Of a DNA stretch of 64,000 nt, positions 47,240 through 55,923 are shown one piece after another. The DNA is taken from assembly GCF_011762225.1 (NCBI RefSeq), contig NZ_JAASQI010000012.1, forward strand, positions 1 through 64,000, in the 5' to 3' direction. The position numbers and the translations under genes were made by a program. Position 1 is the first letter of the stretch. Every line of letters begins with the position of its first letter. Source of the DNA: Pseudochelatococcus lubricantis. Its GTDB lineage: Bacteria; Pseudomonadota; Alphaproteobacteria; Rhizobiales; Beijerinckiaceae. Below the pieces are notes generated by a model, which worked only from the letters and a program-made list of their open reading frames with translations, was not told the DNA's origin and searched no databases.

Positions 47240-47331
47240 GACGAAAAGGCTCCAGTACTCAGGCGAATGACGCGACGCGCCATGATGATTCACGGGGATG
47301 ATTCGTTAACCGGGACGCTCCGGCGATTGCC

Positions 47332-48234
47332 TCACGGCAGCAGGAAGCGGCGCGCATGGCTGCCGACCTCGGCTGCCTCCACACGGCCGACGCGCGCCTG
47401 CGCCAGCGCGTTGGAAACGGAATCGGGCCCCGTCTCCCCCGCCACGGCCACGAGCAGCGACAGTCCGCCCTCCACGCCGGCGGAGCCGGTGATTTCCGCG
47501 CCGACGGCGGCGAGCGTCTCCTGGATGTCCTCGCGCCATCGCTCCACCTTGGCGGCAACGAGCACGATCTCGCGCACGGCGGCGTCTTCCAGCGGCTTCG
47601 ACACCACGAACAGCGGCGTGCCGGCCGGATGGTCCGGACGCTCGATGAACGGCAAGCGCGCGATGATCTTGGGCGCGTCACGGCCGCGCAGCGCCTCCCA
47701 CCACGGATGGACGGCGGTTTTCTGATCGGGCCGGAAGATGCCGAGATCCCCCACCGAGCGCGCCACCGCCGAAATCACGGCCTCCGCGCCCGCGTGCGGC
47801 ACGTAGGGCACGGTGAAACCGAAATGGAAACGCGCCGAATCACGTATCGGCGCATCGCCGGAGGACACGTCGGCATGCACGCTGAAAGGCGCCTGCACGT
47901 AGGTGAAGGTCGAGATGATCACGCGCCAGATGTTCTCGGCCGTGTCGAGCGGCAGGATGCCGTGATGGCGCTCCGCGAGACGGCGCATCATGTCGGCCTC
48001 ACGCCCGGGACGGAACGCCTGCCCGGACGACTGCGTGCCCTTGGTCGCGATCAGCGCGTCGACGATCTCGCTGCGTTCGATCAGCAGCCGGTGCATCTCG
48101 GCGTCGATCCGGTCGATCTCCCCGCGCAGTTCGGCCAGGCGGGCAGCGCTGGTTTTCCCGGTCGTTGCAGATAGGCTCGCCGCTGGTGTACTCGCCGTTG
48201 AAGCGCTCATCCTCGAATCCGTCATCCCCTGCAT
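47332..48234 (-). CDS. Chorismate mutase domain protein (aromatic amino acid synthesis)
   Basis: A protein of up to 300 residues whose N-terminal part (about 32-115, LAELRGEIDRIDAEMHRLLIERSEIV) is an AroQ-type chorismate mutase. The C-terminal 180 residues do not match prephenate dehydratase motifs that I know and may be an ACT-like regulatory part. ATG codons at 48234, 48225 and 48210 are all possible: the promoter -10 box ends 5 bases before the first, suggesting an almost leaderless transcript. It leads the group with hisC and tyrC. Confidence 0.8.
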   Translation of the reverse strand: MQGMTDSRMSASTASTPAASLSATTGKTSAARLAELRGEIDRIDAEMHRLLIERSEIVDALIATKGTQSSGQAFRPGREADMMRRLAERHHGILPLDTAENIWRVIISTFTYVQAPFSVHADVSSGDAPIRDSARFHFGFTVPYVPHAGAEAVISAVARSVGDLGIFRPDQKTAVHPWWEALRGRDAPKIIARLPFIERPDHPAGTPLFVVSKPLEDAAVREIVLVAAKVERWREDIQETLAAVGAEITGSAGVEGGLSLLVAVAGETGPDSVSNALAQARVGRVEAAEVGSHARRFLLP

Positions 48235-48239
48235 CCGCG

Positions 48240-48266
48240 ATTATAGGCGGAAGCATTTCTTGTAAA
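48240..48266 (-). promoter_or_regulatory. Promoter for the chorismate mutase gene
   Basis: On the minus strand TTTACA (48261-48266) and TATAAT (48240-48245), spacing 15. The -10 box almost touches the first ATG (48234), implying a very short or absent leader. Confidence 0.5.
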
Positions 48267-48387
48267 CCGCGTCCCGCGATATGCAAAGGTTGAAGTCCAT
48301 AAAAGGAGGAACGACAGGGGGCGACCGGCACTGCGCGGCGCGCGCTGCCGCCGTTCCCGCCCTTGACAGCGCGCGCGTTCTGTCGGA

Positions 48388-48409
48388 CATGTTCGGAATA
48401 ACGAACATG
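48388..48409. promoter_or_regulatory. 22-bp palindrome upstream of metX
   Basis: CATGTTCG-GAATAA-CGAACATG, perfect 8-bp arms. A TTGACA at 48363-48368 lies 19 bases upstream, so the palindrome would cover the -10 area of a metX promoter and could be a repressor site. Confidence 0.55.
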
Positions 48410-48520
48410 AGCCGCCCGTATATGAGCCCACCGATGCCATCTCAGGCCCTGAAGCAACGGTATGTTCCGGCGGCCGCTACCTGAACCAAACCCTTTCCTG
48501 CATTGGATATCGCAAACTCG

Positions 48521-49687
48521 ATGACGGGCGACGCACTGAGATATGCTTCCGTCTCACAGGTCGAATCGCCCGACAGCCTCGTCGCGCATTTCGGGCCCGA
48601 GCGGCCGCTCGTGCTCGACAGCGGGGTGGCGCTTTCGCCTTTTCAGATCGCGTATCAGACCTACGGCACGCTGAACGCTGCCCGCTCCAACGCGGTGCTG
48701 GTCTGCCATGCGCTGACGGGTGACCAGCACGCGGCCAACGTCCACCCGGTCACCGGCAAGCCGGGCTGGTGGAGCACGATGATCGGCCCCGGCAGGCCCA
48801 TCGATACAGACCGCTACTTCGTCGTGTGCTCGAACGTCATCGGCGGTTGCCTCGGCTCGACGGGCCCCTCGTCCGTCAACCCGGCGACGGGCCAGCCGTG
48901 GGCGCTGGCCTTTCCGCTGGTGACCATCCGCGACATGGTGCGCGCGCAGGCGATGCTGATGGATTATCTCGGCATCGGCACGCTGTTCTGCGTCGCCGGC
49001 GGCTCGATGGGCGGCATGCAGGTGCTGGAATGGGCGGCCAGCTACCCGGAGCGGGTGTATACGGCCATGCCCATCGCCACGGCTGCCATTCATTCGGCCC
49101 AGAACATCGCTTTCGGCGAGGTCGGGCGGCAGGCCATCATGGCCGATCCGGACTGGCGCGGCGGGCGCTATCTGGAGGCGGGCGTGCGCCCGGCGCAGGG
49201 GCTGGCGGTGGCGCGCATGGGCGCGCACATCACCTATCTGTCGGAATCGGCGCTGCATCGCAAGTTCGGCCGCCGCCTGCAGGACCGCGCCGCGCCGACG
49301 TTCACTTTCGACGCCGATTTCCAGGTGGAAAGCTACCTGCGCCATCAGGGCGAGGCTTTCGTGGAGCGCTTCGACGCCAACAGCTACCTCTACGTCACGC
49401 GGGCGATGGACTATTTCGACCTCGCGGGCAGCCACGGCGGCGTGCTCGCAAACGCCTTCCGGGGATCGAAGACGCGCTTCTGCGTGGCCTCCTTCTCGTC
49501 GGACTGGCTGTTTCCGACCAGCGACTCCCGCGCCGTCGTGCATGCGCTCAACGCGGCCGGCGCCTCGGTCAGCTTTGTGGAAATCCAGAGCGACAAGGGC
49601 CATGACGCCTTCCTGCTCGACGAGCCCGAACTGACGGCGACCACCGGCGGCTTCCTGCGCGCGGCGGCGCGCATGCGGGGCATCTGA
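48521..49687 (+). CDS. metX: Homoserine O-acetyltransferase
   Basis: A 388-residue alpha/beta-hydrolase-fold enzyme that activates homoserine for methionine synthesis. The nucleophile is S162 in [12 protein letters not shown]; the acid and base lie in SSDWLFPT and [11 protein letters not shown]. The ATG at 48521 is used; a TTG at 48503 is in frame. metW follows 6 bases after the stop, the usual alphaproteobacterial pair. Acetyl versus succinyl donor specificity has varied in this family. Confidence 0.93.
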   Translation: MTGDALRYASVSQVESPDSLVAHFGPERPLVLDSGVALSPFQIAYQTYGTLNAARSNAVLVCHALTGDQHAANVHPVTGKPGWWSTMIGPGRPIDTDRYFVVCSNVIGGCLGSTGPSSVNPATGQPWALAFPLVTIRDMVRAQAMLMDYLGIGTLFCVAGGSMGGMQVLEWAASYPERVYTAMPIATAAIHSAQNIAFGEVGRQAIMADPDWRGGRYLEAGVRPAQGLAVARMGAHITYLSESALHRKFGRRLQDRAAPTFTFDADFQVESYLRHQGEAFVERFDANSYLYVTRAMDYFDLAGSHGGVLANAFRGSKTRFCVASFSSDWLFPTSDSRAVVHALNAAGASVSFVEIQSDKGHDAFLLDEPELTATTGGFLRAAARMRGI

Positions 49688-49693
49688 AAGACC

Positions 49694-50368
49694 ATGCGTA
49701 TTTCCTCTCCCCGTTTCGAGCACGACGGCGTGCGTCCCGATTATCTGCTGGTGGCGCGCATGGTCGCGCCCGGCTCCAAGGTGCTCGACGTCGGCTGCGG
49801 CGACGGCGCCCTGCTCGACCTGCTGGTGCGCGAGCGCGACGCGGACGGGCGCGGCATCGAGCTGTCGCACGAGGGCGTGAGCCGCTGCGTGGCGCGCGGT
49901 CTTTCGGTCATCCAGGGCGACGCGGACACCGACCTCGCCGACTATCCCGACGATTGTTTCGACTACGTAATCCTCTCGCAGACACTGCAGGCGACACGCC
50001 AGCCGCGCAAGGTGCTGGAGAATCTGCTGCGCATCGGCCGCCGGGCAATCGTCTCGCTGCCCAACTTCGGCCACTGGCGCGTGCGGGCGCATCTTGCCCT
50101 CAAGGGCACGATGCCGGTGACGAAGAATCTGCCGGATACATGGTACGACACGCCGAACATCCATTTCTGCACGATCCGCGACTTCGTGGAGCTGTGCGAC
50201 GTCATCGGCGCCGGCATCGAGCGCGCCGTGGCGCTTCACGCCAGCGGGCGCCCCGCGGGAGTCAACGCCCCCTGGTGGTTCTGGAACCTCTTCGGCACGC
50301 AGGCCGTCTTCCTGCTCTACCGCAAGGACGAAAACGGCCACCGAACCGCCCATCCCACCAACGAATGA
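49694..50368 (+). CDS. metW: Methionine biosynthesis protein MetW
   Basis: A 224-residue SAM-methyltransferase-fold protein that supports MetX activity. The cofactor motif VLDVGCGDGALLDLL and the later LPNFGHWRVRAHLALKG are characteristic. It is 6 bases after metX and surely co-transcribed. It ends the conserved core segment; after it comes the disrupted tRNA-Arg. Confidence 0.93.
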   Translation: MRISSPRFEHDGVRPDYLLVARMVAPGSKVLDVGCGDGALLDLLVRERDADGRGIELSHEGVSRCVARGLSVIQGDADTDLADYPDDCFDYVILSQTLQATRQPRKVLENLLRIGRRAIVSLPNFGHWRVRAHLALKGTMPVTKNLPDTWYDTPNIHFCTIRDFVELCDVIGAGIERAVALHASGRPAGVNAPWWFWNLFGTQAVFLLYRKDENGHRTAHPTNE

Positions 50369-50461
50369 CGCCATGCATCACGGCACGGAAGCCGCAAGGT
50401 GTGGAAACACCAAAAAAGAAATGGCGCAACGGCGAGAAATGCGGTAATCGCATTTGACATA

Positions 50462-50484
50462 TGTTCCCCTCTGCTTCGGGAACA
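50462..50484. repeat. 7-bp inverted repeat just before the tRNA-Arg remnant
   Basis: TGTTCCC (50462-50468) and GGGAACA (50478-50484). It ends 2 bases before the tRNA remnant. It could be a terminator for metW or part of the old tRNA promoter. Confidence 0.4.
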
Positions 50485-50486
50485 AT

Positions 50487-50533
50487 GCACCCGTAGCTCA
50501 GCTGGATAGAGCGTTGCCCTCCGAAGGCAAAGG
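50487..50533 (+). pseudogene. 5' fragment of a tRNA-Arg(CCG) gene
   Basis: The first 47 bases of a normal tRNA-Arg are intact: acceptor 5' strand GCACCCG, D-arm, and anticodon arm TTGCC-CTCCGAA-GGCAA with anticodon CCG. After GGCAAAGG the sequence departs; no T-arm or matching CGGGTGC acceptor strand follows. The gene has been cut at the variable loop, as expected where an element has inserted or a recombination occurred. Confidence 0.8.
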
Positions 50534-50778
50534 CAAGCTCTTTTTGATGTGTGTGCGGGTCGAAAAATACGAGCAAAACCAATGCTTTGGCGGAACTCGA
50601 CGGAAGCATGAAGTCGCATCCAAAGGTCGCGGAAGCGCCACGGAAGCAAACTGAGAGGAGGTTGTAGAGGACGAACGGCGAAATTTGGCAGGTTCAGGAC
50701 CCGCCCCGTTTGCCGTCGATGCATTTGTTCGATTCGGGATTGACCCCGTTCGGTCTCGGACACTATCTGAATATCGAT

Positions 50779-50855
50779 GCGCCCGTAGCTCAGCTGGATA
50801 GAGCGCCACCCTCCGAAGGTGGAGGCCACACGTTCGAATCGTGTCGGGCGCGCCA
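50779..50855 (+). tRNA. tRNA-Arg(CCG), intact
   Basis: Full cloverleaf: acceptor GCGCCCG/CGGGCGC, D-arm, anticodon arm CCACC-CTCCGAA-GGTGG (anticodon 50813-50815), T-arm CACACGTTCGAATCGTGTC region, discriminator G and encoded CCA. It reads CGG. Its stems differ from the nearby remnant, so it is a different gene rather than a tandem copy, and probably supplies the function lost with the remnant. Confidence 0.95.
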
Positions 50856-51083
50856 TTTCATACCAGAACCATGAACACTTCTGCCGCTGTTCCCAAGATC
50901 GAAGTGGAGCGGGGGAGTAAGGTTTTCGATCCTGACCCCGTGATGCAGTTCACCTAGCAACGCACCTCAAGCTCCGAAATAAAATCCGCTTATGCAGCTT
51001 GCGGACCGTCCCTCTCGAATTCCTATGCAGCAGCATCCTAGAAAGAGCTGCGCACTGGAGCGCCGAGGGAGCGCTCATCGCAA

Positions 51084-51245
51084 ATGGCTGGAAATGATAG
51101 GGTCCGGAAGAATCAGAACGAGGCGCCGCGCCCTCAGAAAGAGCCGGGGAACGGCGGGCTTGGCTTGCTGCTTATCCTGGCAATTACGGCAATCGGCGTC
51201 GGGTATGTCGGCTACCGGCTGTCTCTCGTCTTCGGCCTGATCTAA
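51084..51245 (+). CDS. 53-residue single-pass membrane protein
   Basis: A short frame reading MAGNDRVRKNQNEAPRPQKE followed by a hydrophobic helix (LGLLLILAITAIGVGYVGYR). The polar positively charged N-terminus and single helix suggest a small inner-membrane protein with N-terminus inside. It lies 19 bases before another small membrane gene in the same direction. No ribosome site is strong. No family known to me. Confidence 0.5.
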   Translation: MAGNDRVRKNQNEAPRPQKEPGNGGLGLLLILAITAIGVGYVGYRLSLVFGLI

Positions 51246-51264
51246 AGAACGATCCAGGCGTGTT

Positions 51265-51537
51265 ATGCGGTTAGACGAGCAGTCGCGAGAGCACATTGGG
51301 CGCTATGGCATCAAGCTGGTCGTCGCCGCGGCAATCGCCTACATTCTGAAGAGTGAGAACTTCCTTGCAACCTTTGCGTTGTGGACCGGCATATACGGCG
51401 TAATGGCCGTCGCTTACGCAGTTAATCGCGGCGAACGATTCGGGAAGACCAGCTTCACCTATTGGGATGAAGCTCTATGGTTGGCGGTGACGGCGTTGGG
51501 CCTCTACATTTTCAGTGGCCATCAGTTGGCCGTCTGA
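51265..51537 (+). CDS. 90-residue membrane protein, unknown function
   Basis: Two or three hydrophobic segments (about 14-28, 33-52 and 67-85) with polar ends. It starts 19 bases after the 53-residue gene. No family is recognised. The pair opens the island-like region after tRNA-Arg. Confidence 0.55.
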   Translation: MRLDEQSREHIGRYGIKLVVAAAIAYILKSENFLATFALWTGIYGVMAVAYAVNRGERFGKTSFTYWDEALWLAVTALGLYIFSGHQLAV

Positions 51538-51555
51538 TCGGCTGCTTTTGTTGGT

Positions 51556-52380
51556 TCAAAGAAACCGTGCGGATGCGTCGCCAACGCCTGACAACTCCAC
51601 CTTCAGTTCCTGACCAGGAAGAATTTGCAGCAGCATCGGGATGATCGATCCGGTTGCAACGATATCGCCGGCGCTGAGATAATTGCCTCTGGCGATCAGG
51701 TCATTCACGAGCCAGAGCGCAGAGTTAATCGGATCAACCAGCCCCTCTCCCGATGCCGACTGAAACACTGGAACGTTGTTGATCGACGCTCGCATGTCGA
51801 TTGTGTCCATGGCCTCCAGGCCTGTTGGCTCATGATATTTGTCGACGATCGTCGAAACATGGAACGCATAGTCAGCGATGGCGGCCAGGTGTGGTTGCCC
51901 AGTCAGGTGACCACGTCGCCCGACAAGACCGATAGCCGGTTGGTAGCTCAGGACTGCCTTACAAAATTGATCGCGAGTGATGGGCCAATGGTCCGCCCCC
52001 AAGGGACCTCCGATCGTAAAGACGATTTCGCATTGTGCCCCGATGAAGCCTTGGGGAAGCCGGAACGGCCCGTGGGAGTCCTGAAGAACTGTTCCCACAG
52101 GGATCGGGCAGTAGATGGGACTGGCAAGGCCAAGCGTGCCGCGGATGGCGGGGCAAGTGCCTATCAGGGCGTAGCCTACCGCGTCATTGGCGAAGGCCGA
52201 GATTGCTGCTGACTGCACCGCCCAGGCGTCATCCTCGCTTCGAAGCAGATCGAACGGGATATCTGAGGTAATTCCCTGCCGACGGTTTTGGCAAAGCAAG
52301 TTAGCGAGATAGTCGAAATTCTGGTCAATCATAGAAGCACACTCCCGCGCGAGAGAGGGCGCAAAGTCGTGCTCAGTCAA
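51556..52380 (-). CDS. 2-keto-4-pentenoate hydratase / FAH superfamily protein
   Basis: A 274-residue protein of the MhpD-like branch of the fumarylacetoacetate hydrolase superfamily. The metal-ligand region reads GAQCEIVFTIGGPLG, and the C-terminal part has SGEGLVDPINSALWLVNDL and GDIVATGS. These enzymes add water to or decarboxylate 2-oxo acids in aromatic degradation. No other degradation gene is adjacent, so the substrate is unclear. It is divergent from the porin gene and shares its AT-rich upstream region. Confidence 0.78.
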   Translation of the reverse strand: MTEHDFAPSLARECASMIDQNFDYLANLLCQNRRQGITSDIPFDLLRSEDDAWAVQSAAISAFANDAVGYALIGTCPAIRGTLGLASPIYCPIPVGTVLQDSHGPFRLPQGFIGAQCEIVFTIGGPLGADHWPITRDQFCKAVLSYQPAIGLVGRRGHLTGQPHLAAIADYAFHVSTIVDKYHEPTGLEAMDTIDMRASINNVPVFQSASGEGLVDPINSALWLVNDLIARGNYLSAGDIVATGSIIPMLLQILPGQELKVELSGVGDASARFL

Positions 52381-52423
52381 ATAAAAATCCGACTATATGA
52401 GTACGTATATTTTTGTCAGGGCT

Positions 52424-52443
52424 TTCTCTTATGAAAATACTAT
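52424..52443. repeat. 20-base direct repeat, copy 1
   Basis: TTCTC-NN-ATGAAAATACTAT lies between the hydratase-like gene and the porin gene. The same pattern recurs at 55924-55943 with only the two N positions different. Confidence 0.6.
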
Positions 52444-52526
52444 CGCAGCGCGGCTGAGCTCCCGTCGAAATAATATGCGGCTCTATTTAGCTTGAGGGTC
52501 CCACCAAACCGGAAGGATCTGAAGGT

Positions 52527-53798
52527 ATGAAGCCGCTTAAACCGTCCCTCGCACCCGCCGCAACGGCCACAGCCGAGGCCGGTCGTCCAACAAGACCGGG
52601 GTCTGGGCGTCGGCGGACGCTTTGCCGGGACGCGGTCGGCGCGGTCGCGATCATGGCCGGTTCGATGATGGGTCTTGGCCAGGCAGCGGCGGAACCCCTG
52701 AGCGCGCCGAGCTTTGGTGGTCCTCTGCGCCCGAACCCCGATCCGATGAGCATGGATGCGGGCGTGTTTGGCCGGCTTCATACCACCGGCCAGCTCACAG
52801 GCATCGGCAATGCGCAGACGAACGGCATTCCCGGCGTCGATCCCCGAACGACAGATCCCCTCGTCGATATCGGCAATGCCCAGATTCAGGTGCAGACAAC
52901 CGGGGCGCCTTTGACGTTCTTCGTCCAGGGCGGTGTCTACTCGCTGCCTTCTTTGGGCTCGGCCTACACCCGCGCAACCGACGTCACCGATCAGTTGTAC
53001 GGGCCGGTGCCGGTTGCTTATGGCAAGCTCGAGCTGTCGCCGAATTTCTCAGTGCAGGCGGGTTTGCTGCCGACGTTGATCGGCGCGGAATCGACCTTCA
53101 CCTTCCAGAATATGAATATCGCGCGCGGCCTGCTCTGGAACCAGGAGCCGGCGATCAGCCGCGGTGTTCAGGTGAACTATAGCAATGGACCGGTCAACGC
53201 CTCGGTGTCGGTCAATGATGGTTTCTCTTCAGGGGATTACAACTGGGTATCCGGTCTGGTGTCTTATGCGGCGACGCCGTCGAGCACGATCACGCTTGTC
53301 GCCGCAGGCAATTTTGCAGAGTCCGGCAAGACCGGCGCGGCGACGCCTCTGGCGCAGAACAACAGCAGCATCTTCAATGTGATCTACACCTATGTCGACG
53401 GCCCGCTGACGCTCCAGCCCTATCTGCAATACACAACGGTCCGCTCGAACAGGGACATCGGGATTGATCGCTCGGCCGAAACATTCGGCGGAGCGCTGCT
53501 GGCTCGATATGCCATCAATGAGAATTTCTCGATCGCTGGACGCGCCGAGTACATCGCTTCAAGCGGAGGAGATTGCGGCGTCGCCGCAGACTGCGCCCCC
53601 ACCAATCTGCTCTACGGGCCGAAAAGCAGGGCGTGGTCGCTGACGGTGACGCCGACCTACCAGCGCGGGATTTTCTTCGCGCGCACCGAGCTCTCGTACA
53701 CCCGCATTGACCGGGTCACCGAAGGCTACGGCTTTGGGTCCAACTTCGACAAACGCGACCAGGTTCGCGGGATGTTTGAAGCTGGGGTGCTTTTCTAG
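52527..53798 (+). CDS. Outer-membrane beta-barrel porin (BBP2/OmpL-like)
   Basis: A 423-residue protein with a long positively charged signal region (cleavage probably after GQAAA, about residue 54) and then alternating beta strands, ending in the outer-membrane C-terminal phenylalanine (FEAGVLF). Strand pieces such as SVQAGLLPTLIGAESTFTFQN and NIARGLLWNQEPAISRGVQ match the putative beta-barrel porin-2 family. GGAAGGA precedes the ATG. Substrate unknown. Confidence 0.8.
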   Translation: MKPLKPSLAPAATATAEAGRPTRPGSGRRRTLCRDAVGAVAIMAGSMMGLGQAAAEPLSAPSFGGPLRPNPDPMSMDAGVFGRLHTTGQLTGIGNAQTNGIPGVDPRTTDPLVDIGNAQIQVQTTGAPLTFFVQGGVYSLPSLGSAYTRATDVTDQLYGPVPVAYGKLELSPNFSVQAGLLPTLIGAESTFTFQNMNIARGLLWNQEPAISRGVQVNYSNGPVNASVSVNDGFSSGDYNWVSGLVSYAATPSSTITLVAAGNFAESGKTGAATPLAQNNSSIFNVIYTYVDGPLTLQPYLQYTTVRSNRDIGIDRSAETFGGALLARYAINENFSIAGRAEYIASSGGDCGVAADCAPTNLLYGPKSRAWSLTVTPTYQRGIFFARTELSYTRIDRVTEGYGFGSNFDKRDQVRGMFEAGVLF

Positions 53799-53862
53799 GA
53801 CGGGCGCGGGCGGAAATGCGGGGCCACCGGCTCCGCAGACGCTCTGCGAGCTTAGGTGAAAC

Positions 53863-54171
53863 ATGGGTTTGGAACAGATCATATCGAAATTGGAGGCTCC
53901 TCAAGCCACAGCGACTGTGTATCCGGTCCTGCCCGTTCTCTGGGTCTATCGGAACTATGATGATCGCTGGACGGTGCATCTTGAAGGTGAAGACTCCGAG
54001 TGGTGCCACCCCACGCGCAATGATGCGGTCGGTGCCGCGAGGCTGATAGGCGAGAGTTACGGCTGCTATCGTCTCTATCTTCAACTGACAGACGGTCGCT
54101 TCTGCCTGGAGATGATGAACCTCAGTCGGCGGCGCGAGCCGCGTCAGATGGGGAGCGAGGGCGAAAATTGA
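53863..54171 (+). CDS. 102-residue protein, unknown (W-V...D-A pattern A)
   Basis: A small soluble protein. Its middle part, YRNYDDRWTVHLEGEDSEWC then TRNDAVGAARLIGES, has the shape of DUF2188-like proteins: a Trp-x-Val strand, a gap, then Asp-Ala and a helix. Two other genes in this cluster (54477 and 56317) show the same pattern. Its stop overlaps the next small gene (TTGA). No function is known to me. Confidence 0.6.
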   Translation: MGLEQIISKLEAPQATATVYPVLPVLWVYRNYDDRWTVHLEGEDSEWCHPTRNDAVGAARLIGESYGCYRLYLQLTDGRFCLEMMNLSRRREPRQMGSEGEN

Positions 54172-54317
54172 GCCAGGCTGTACCAAGCAAGCGCCAAGTC
54201 TCCCGACACCTCTTCCGCTACGGCGTGGAGATCATCGTTCTGGTGGTGATCGCCGGTTGCGCTGTTCTTGCTGCCGCAGGCCCCAGCCTCTATCTGGTGC
54301 TCAGCAATGGCGGCTGA
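54168..54317 (+). CDS. 49-residue single-pass membrane protein
   Basis: Starts at a TTG that overlaps the previous stop (TTGA), with GCGAGGG upstream. The N-terminal 18 residues are basic; a helix (VEIIVLVVIAGCAVLAAAG) follows. Its end overlaps the next small gene by 11 bases. The chain of overlaps argues that it is real. Confidence 0.5.
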   Translation: MSQAVPSKRQVSRHLFRYGVEIIVLVVIAGCAVLAAAGPSLYLVLSNGG

Positions 54318-54480
54318 ATGCAGAGTTGCAGGCCGTCCTGCTCGCCCCAGGTCGCCACGACCGAAACCGAAGTTCAGCAAACGCGAGCGACGCCATAGAT
54401 CGGAATACCTGCTCCTGATGTTTGCGGCGAGCTGTGCTGCTGTGCAGGTCGTCGCCATAGTTTTTCTGAGAGCGGCATGA
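54307..54480 (+). CDS. 57-residue membrane protein with C-terminal helix
   Basis: A basic Arg/Pro-rich N-terminal half (RPARPRSPRPKPKFSKRERR) and a C-terminal hydrophobic helix (EYLLLMFAASCAAVQVVAIV). The ATG at 54307 is inside the previous gene's last codons; an in-frame start at 54268 is less likely. Its stop overlaps the following gene by four bases (ATGA). Confidence 0.5.
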   Translation: MAAECRVAGRPARPRSPRPKPKFSKRERRHRSEYLLLMFAASCAAVQVVAIVFLRAA

Positions 54481-54941
54481 CACGCCCTGCTGCTCCCGCT
54501 CTCCAACCCGACGACCGAAGGCGCGCTATTGGTGAAAGCCGTCTGGCTGAGTTGCCAGGCCTGAGGACGCAGTTGGAAATGGCCAGAGTCCTCAAGGAGC
54601 ACCACGTCTGGCTGGCTGTGAGGATTATCGAGGAGCGCGAAGACCAGCCGCAGTTTCGACGGCACCTCCGGCTCCGTGATCTGCTCGAAGCAAATGCGTT
54701 GCTTGAAGCGGTGATCGAACTCGGAGCTCATCTGCAGCCAACACGCCACCCTTGGTCGATGGTCCGCTCGGGAGATCGTTGGCGTTGTCGCGTGGCGTGG
54801 AACGATCGCGGCAATTTGCGCAGGTGCATGGGCCGACACGATGACCTGGCGGCTGCCATGCTGATCGCATTGCTGAGCTCCCTCGGCCGTCGCCAGCGCC
54901 GGCCGAAAGAACTCTCGAAACGTGGAGAAGAGGCAGCATGA
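54477..54941 (+). CDS. 154-residue protein, unknown (W-V...D-A pattern B)
   Basis: A charged, mostly helical protein. The C-terminal half has SGDRWRCRVAWNDRGN and then RHDDLAAAMLIALLSS, which resembles the W-x-V...D-A-A layout of the 53863 and 56317 proteins. It overlaps both neighbours by four bases (ATGA), so it is translationally coupled to the membrane protein upstream and the dapA-like gene downstream. Confidence 0.6.
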   Translation: MTRPAAPALQPDDRRRAIGESRLAELPGLRTQLEMARVLKEHHVWLAVRIIEEREDQPQFRRHLRLRDLLEANALLEAVIELGAHLQPTRHPWSMVRSGDRWRCRVAWNDRGNLRRCMGRHDDLAAAMLIALLSSLGRRQRRPKELSKRGEEAA

Positions 54942-55885
54942 AACCCAGTGGCGACCCTCCCTTATTTGGCGGTCTGATGACCGCGCTTGTCACTCCGTTT
55001 AGGGGTGACGCTATCGATTTCGACGCCTTGGCGGAGCTCGCCAACTGGCAGATCGACCAGGGCGTACAGGGGCTTGTCGCCTGCGGCACCACGGGCGAGG
55101 CGCCGACCCTGTCTCATCCGGAATGGGCGGCGGTGATCCGTTTGTGCGTCGAGGTCTCCAATGGCCGTGTGCCGGTGATCGCCGGCTCGGGCACCAACGA
55201 CACCCGGCGTACCGTGGAGTTGACCCGCGAGGCGGCTCGCCTTGGCGCGGACGGAGCTTTGGTCGTCACGCCTTACTATAGTCGGCCGAACCAGGAGGGC
55301 CTGTTCCGGCATTTCGAAAGCGTCGCGCAAGCTGCCGAGCTGCCGATTATCATCTATAACGTGCCTTCCCGGACGGCCGTCGATATCAGGATCGAAACGC
55401 TTGACCGCCTTGCGCACCTGCCCGGTCTTGTCGGCATCAAGGACGCAAGCGGAGATCCGACGCGGGTAAGCACGATGGCCCTCCGCTTTGGCGATCGTTT
55501 CACCCAGCTTTCCGGACATGACCGATCGATGCTGGCTTTCATGACGACTGGCGGCGATGGCGCCATTTCGGTCGTGTCGAACGTCGCTCCGATGCTGACC
55601 GTGGCGATGATCGGCGCGGTGCGAAAGAGTGCCTATCTGGAAGCTCGGCGCATCAACGCTCATCTTTTCCCGCTGATCGAGGCGTTGGAGCTTGAAAGCA
55701 ATCCATGCCCGATCAAGTTCGCGTTGCATTGCGCGCGCGGATACTCGCCCGTCGTCCGCCTTCCGCTGGTCGAGGTCACTGAAGGCGCCGCAGCAAGAAT
55801 ACGCGCTGCCGTGGCGGAGATCGACTCCCTGGAGATCGATACGTCTTTGGCCGCCGAGAGGTCTCTCGTCCCCCTCTCGGCCTGA
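54938..55885 (+). CDS. DapA-like aldolase (4-hydroxy-tetrahydrodipicolinate synthase family)
   Basis: A 315-residue TIM-barrel class I aldolase. The Schiff-base lysine is K168 in GIKDASGD, the catalytic tyrosine Y140 in IIIYNVPSRT, and the pyruvate-binding loop is CGTTGEAPT. These fit DapA well. Placement in a cluster of unknown small genes, coupled by a four-base overlap, suggests an accessory copy rather than the housekeeping lysine gene; another NAL-family reaction is possible. The C-terminal 20 residues extend beyond E. coli DapA. Confidence 0.85.
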   Translation: MKPSGDPPLFGGLMTALVTPFRGDAIDFDALAELANWQIDQGVQGLVACGTTGEAPTLSHPEWAAVIRLCVEVSNGRVPVIAGSGTNDTRRTVELTREAARLGADGALVVTPYYSRPNQEGLFRHFESVAQAAELPIIIYNVPSRTAVDIRIETLDRLAHLPGLVGIKDASGDPTRVSTMALRFGDRFTQLSGHDRSMLAFMTTGGDGAISVVSNVAPMLTVAMIGAVRKSAYLEARRINAHLFPLIEALELESNPCPIKFALHCARGYSPVVRLPLVEVTEGAAARIRAAVAEIDSLEIDTSLAAERSLVPLSA

Positions 55886-55923
55886 TTGGGTCGTCTTTAT
55901 AAGAACAGCATGATGCTGCTGTG

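Noticed and set aside
48410-48520. A SAM-II type riboswitch before metX
   Set aside because: The region lies where one is often found, but the conserved SAM-II core segments were not visible by eye. A covariance-model search (Rfam SAM-II, SAM-V) would settle it.
50487-50855. A tRNA-Arg split by a group I intron
   Set aside because: The break is in the variable loop rather than the anticodon loop, and the downstream copy is a complete tRNA with different stems, not a matching 3' half.
50317-50856. Minus-strand frames over the tRNA-Arg genes
   Set aside because: They translate tRNA sequence (ARPTRFERVA and similar) and have no independent support.
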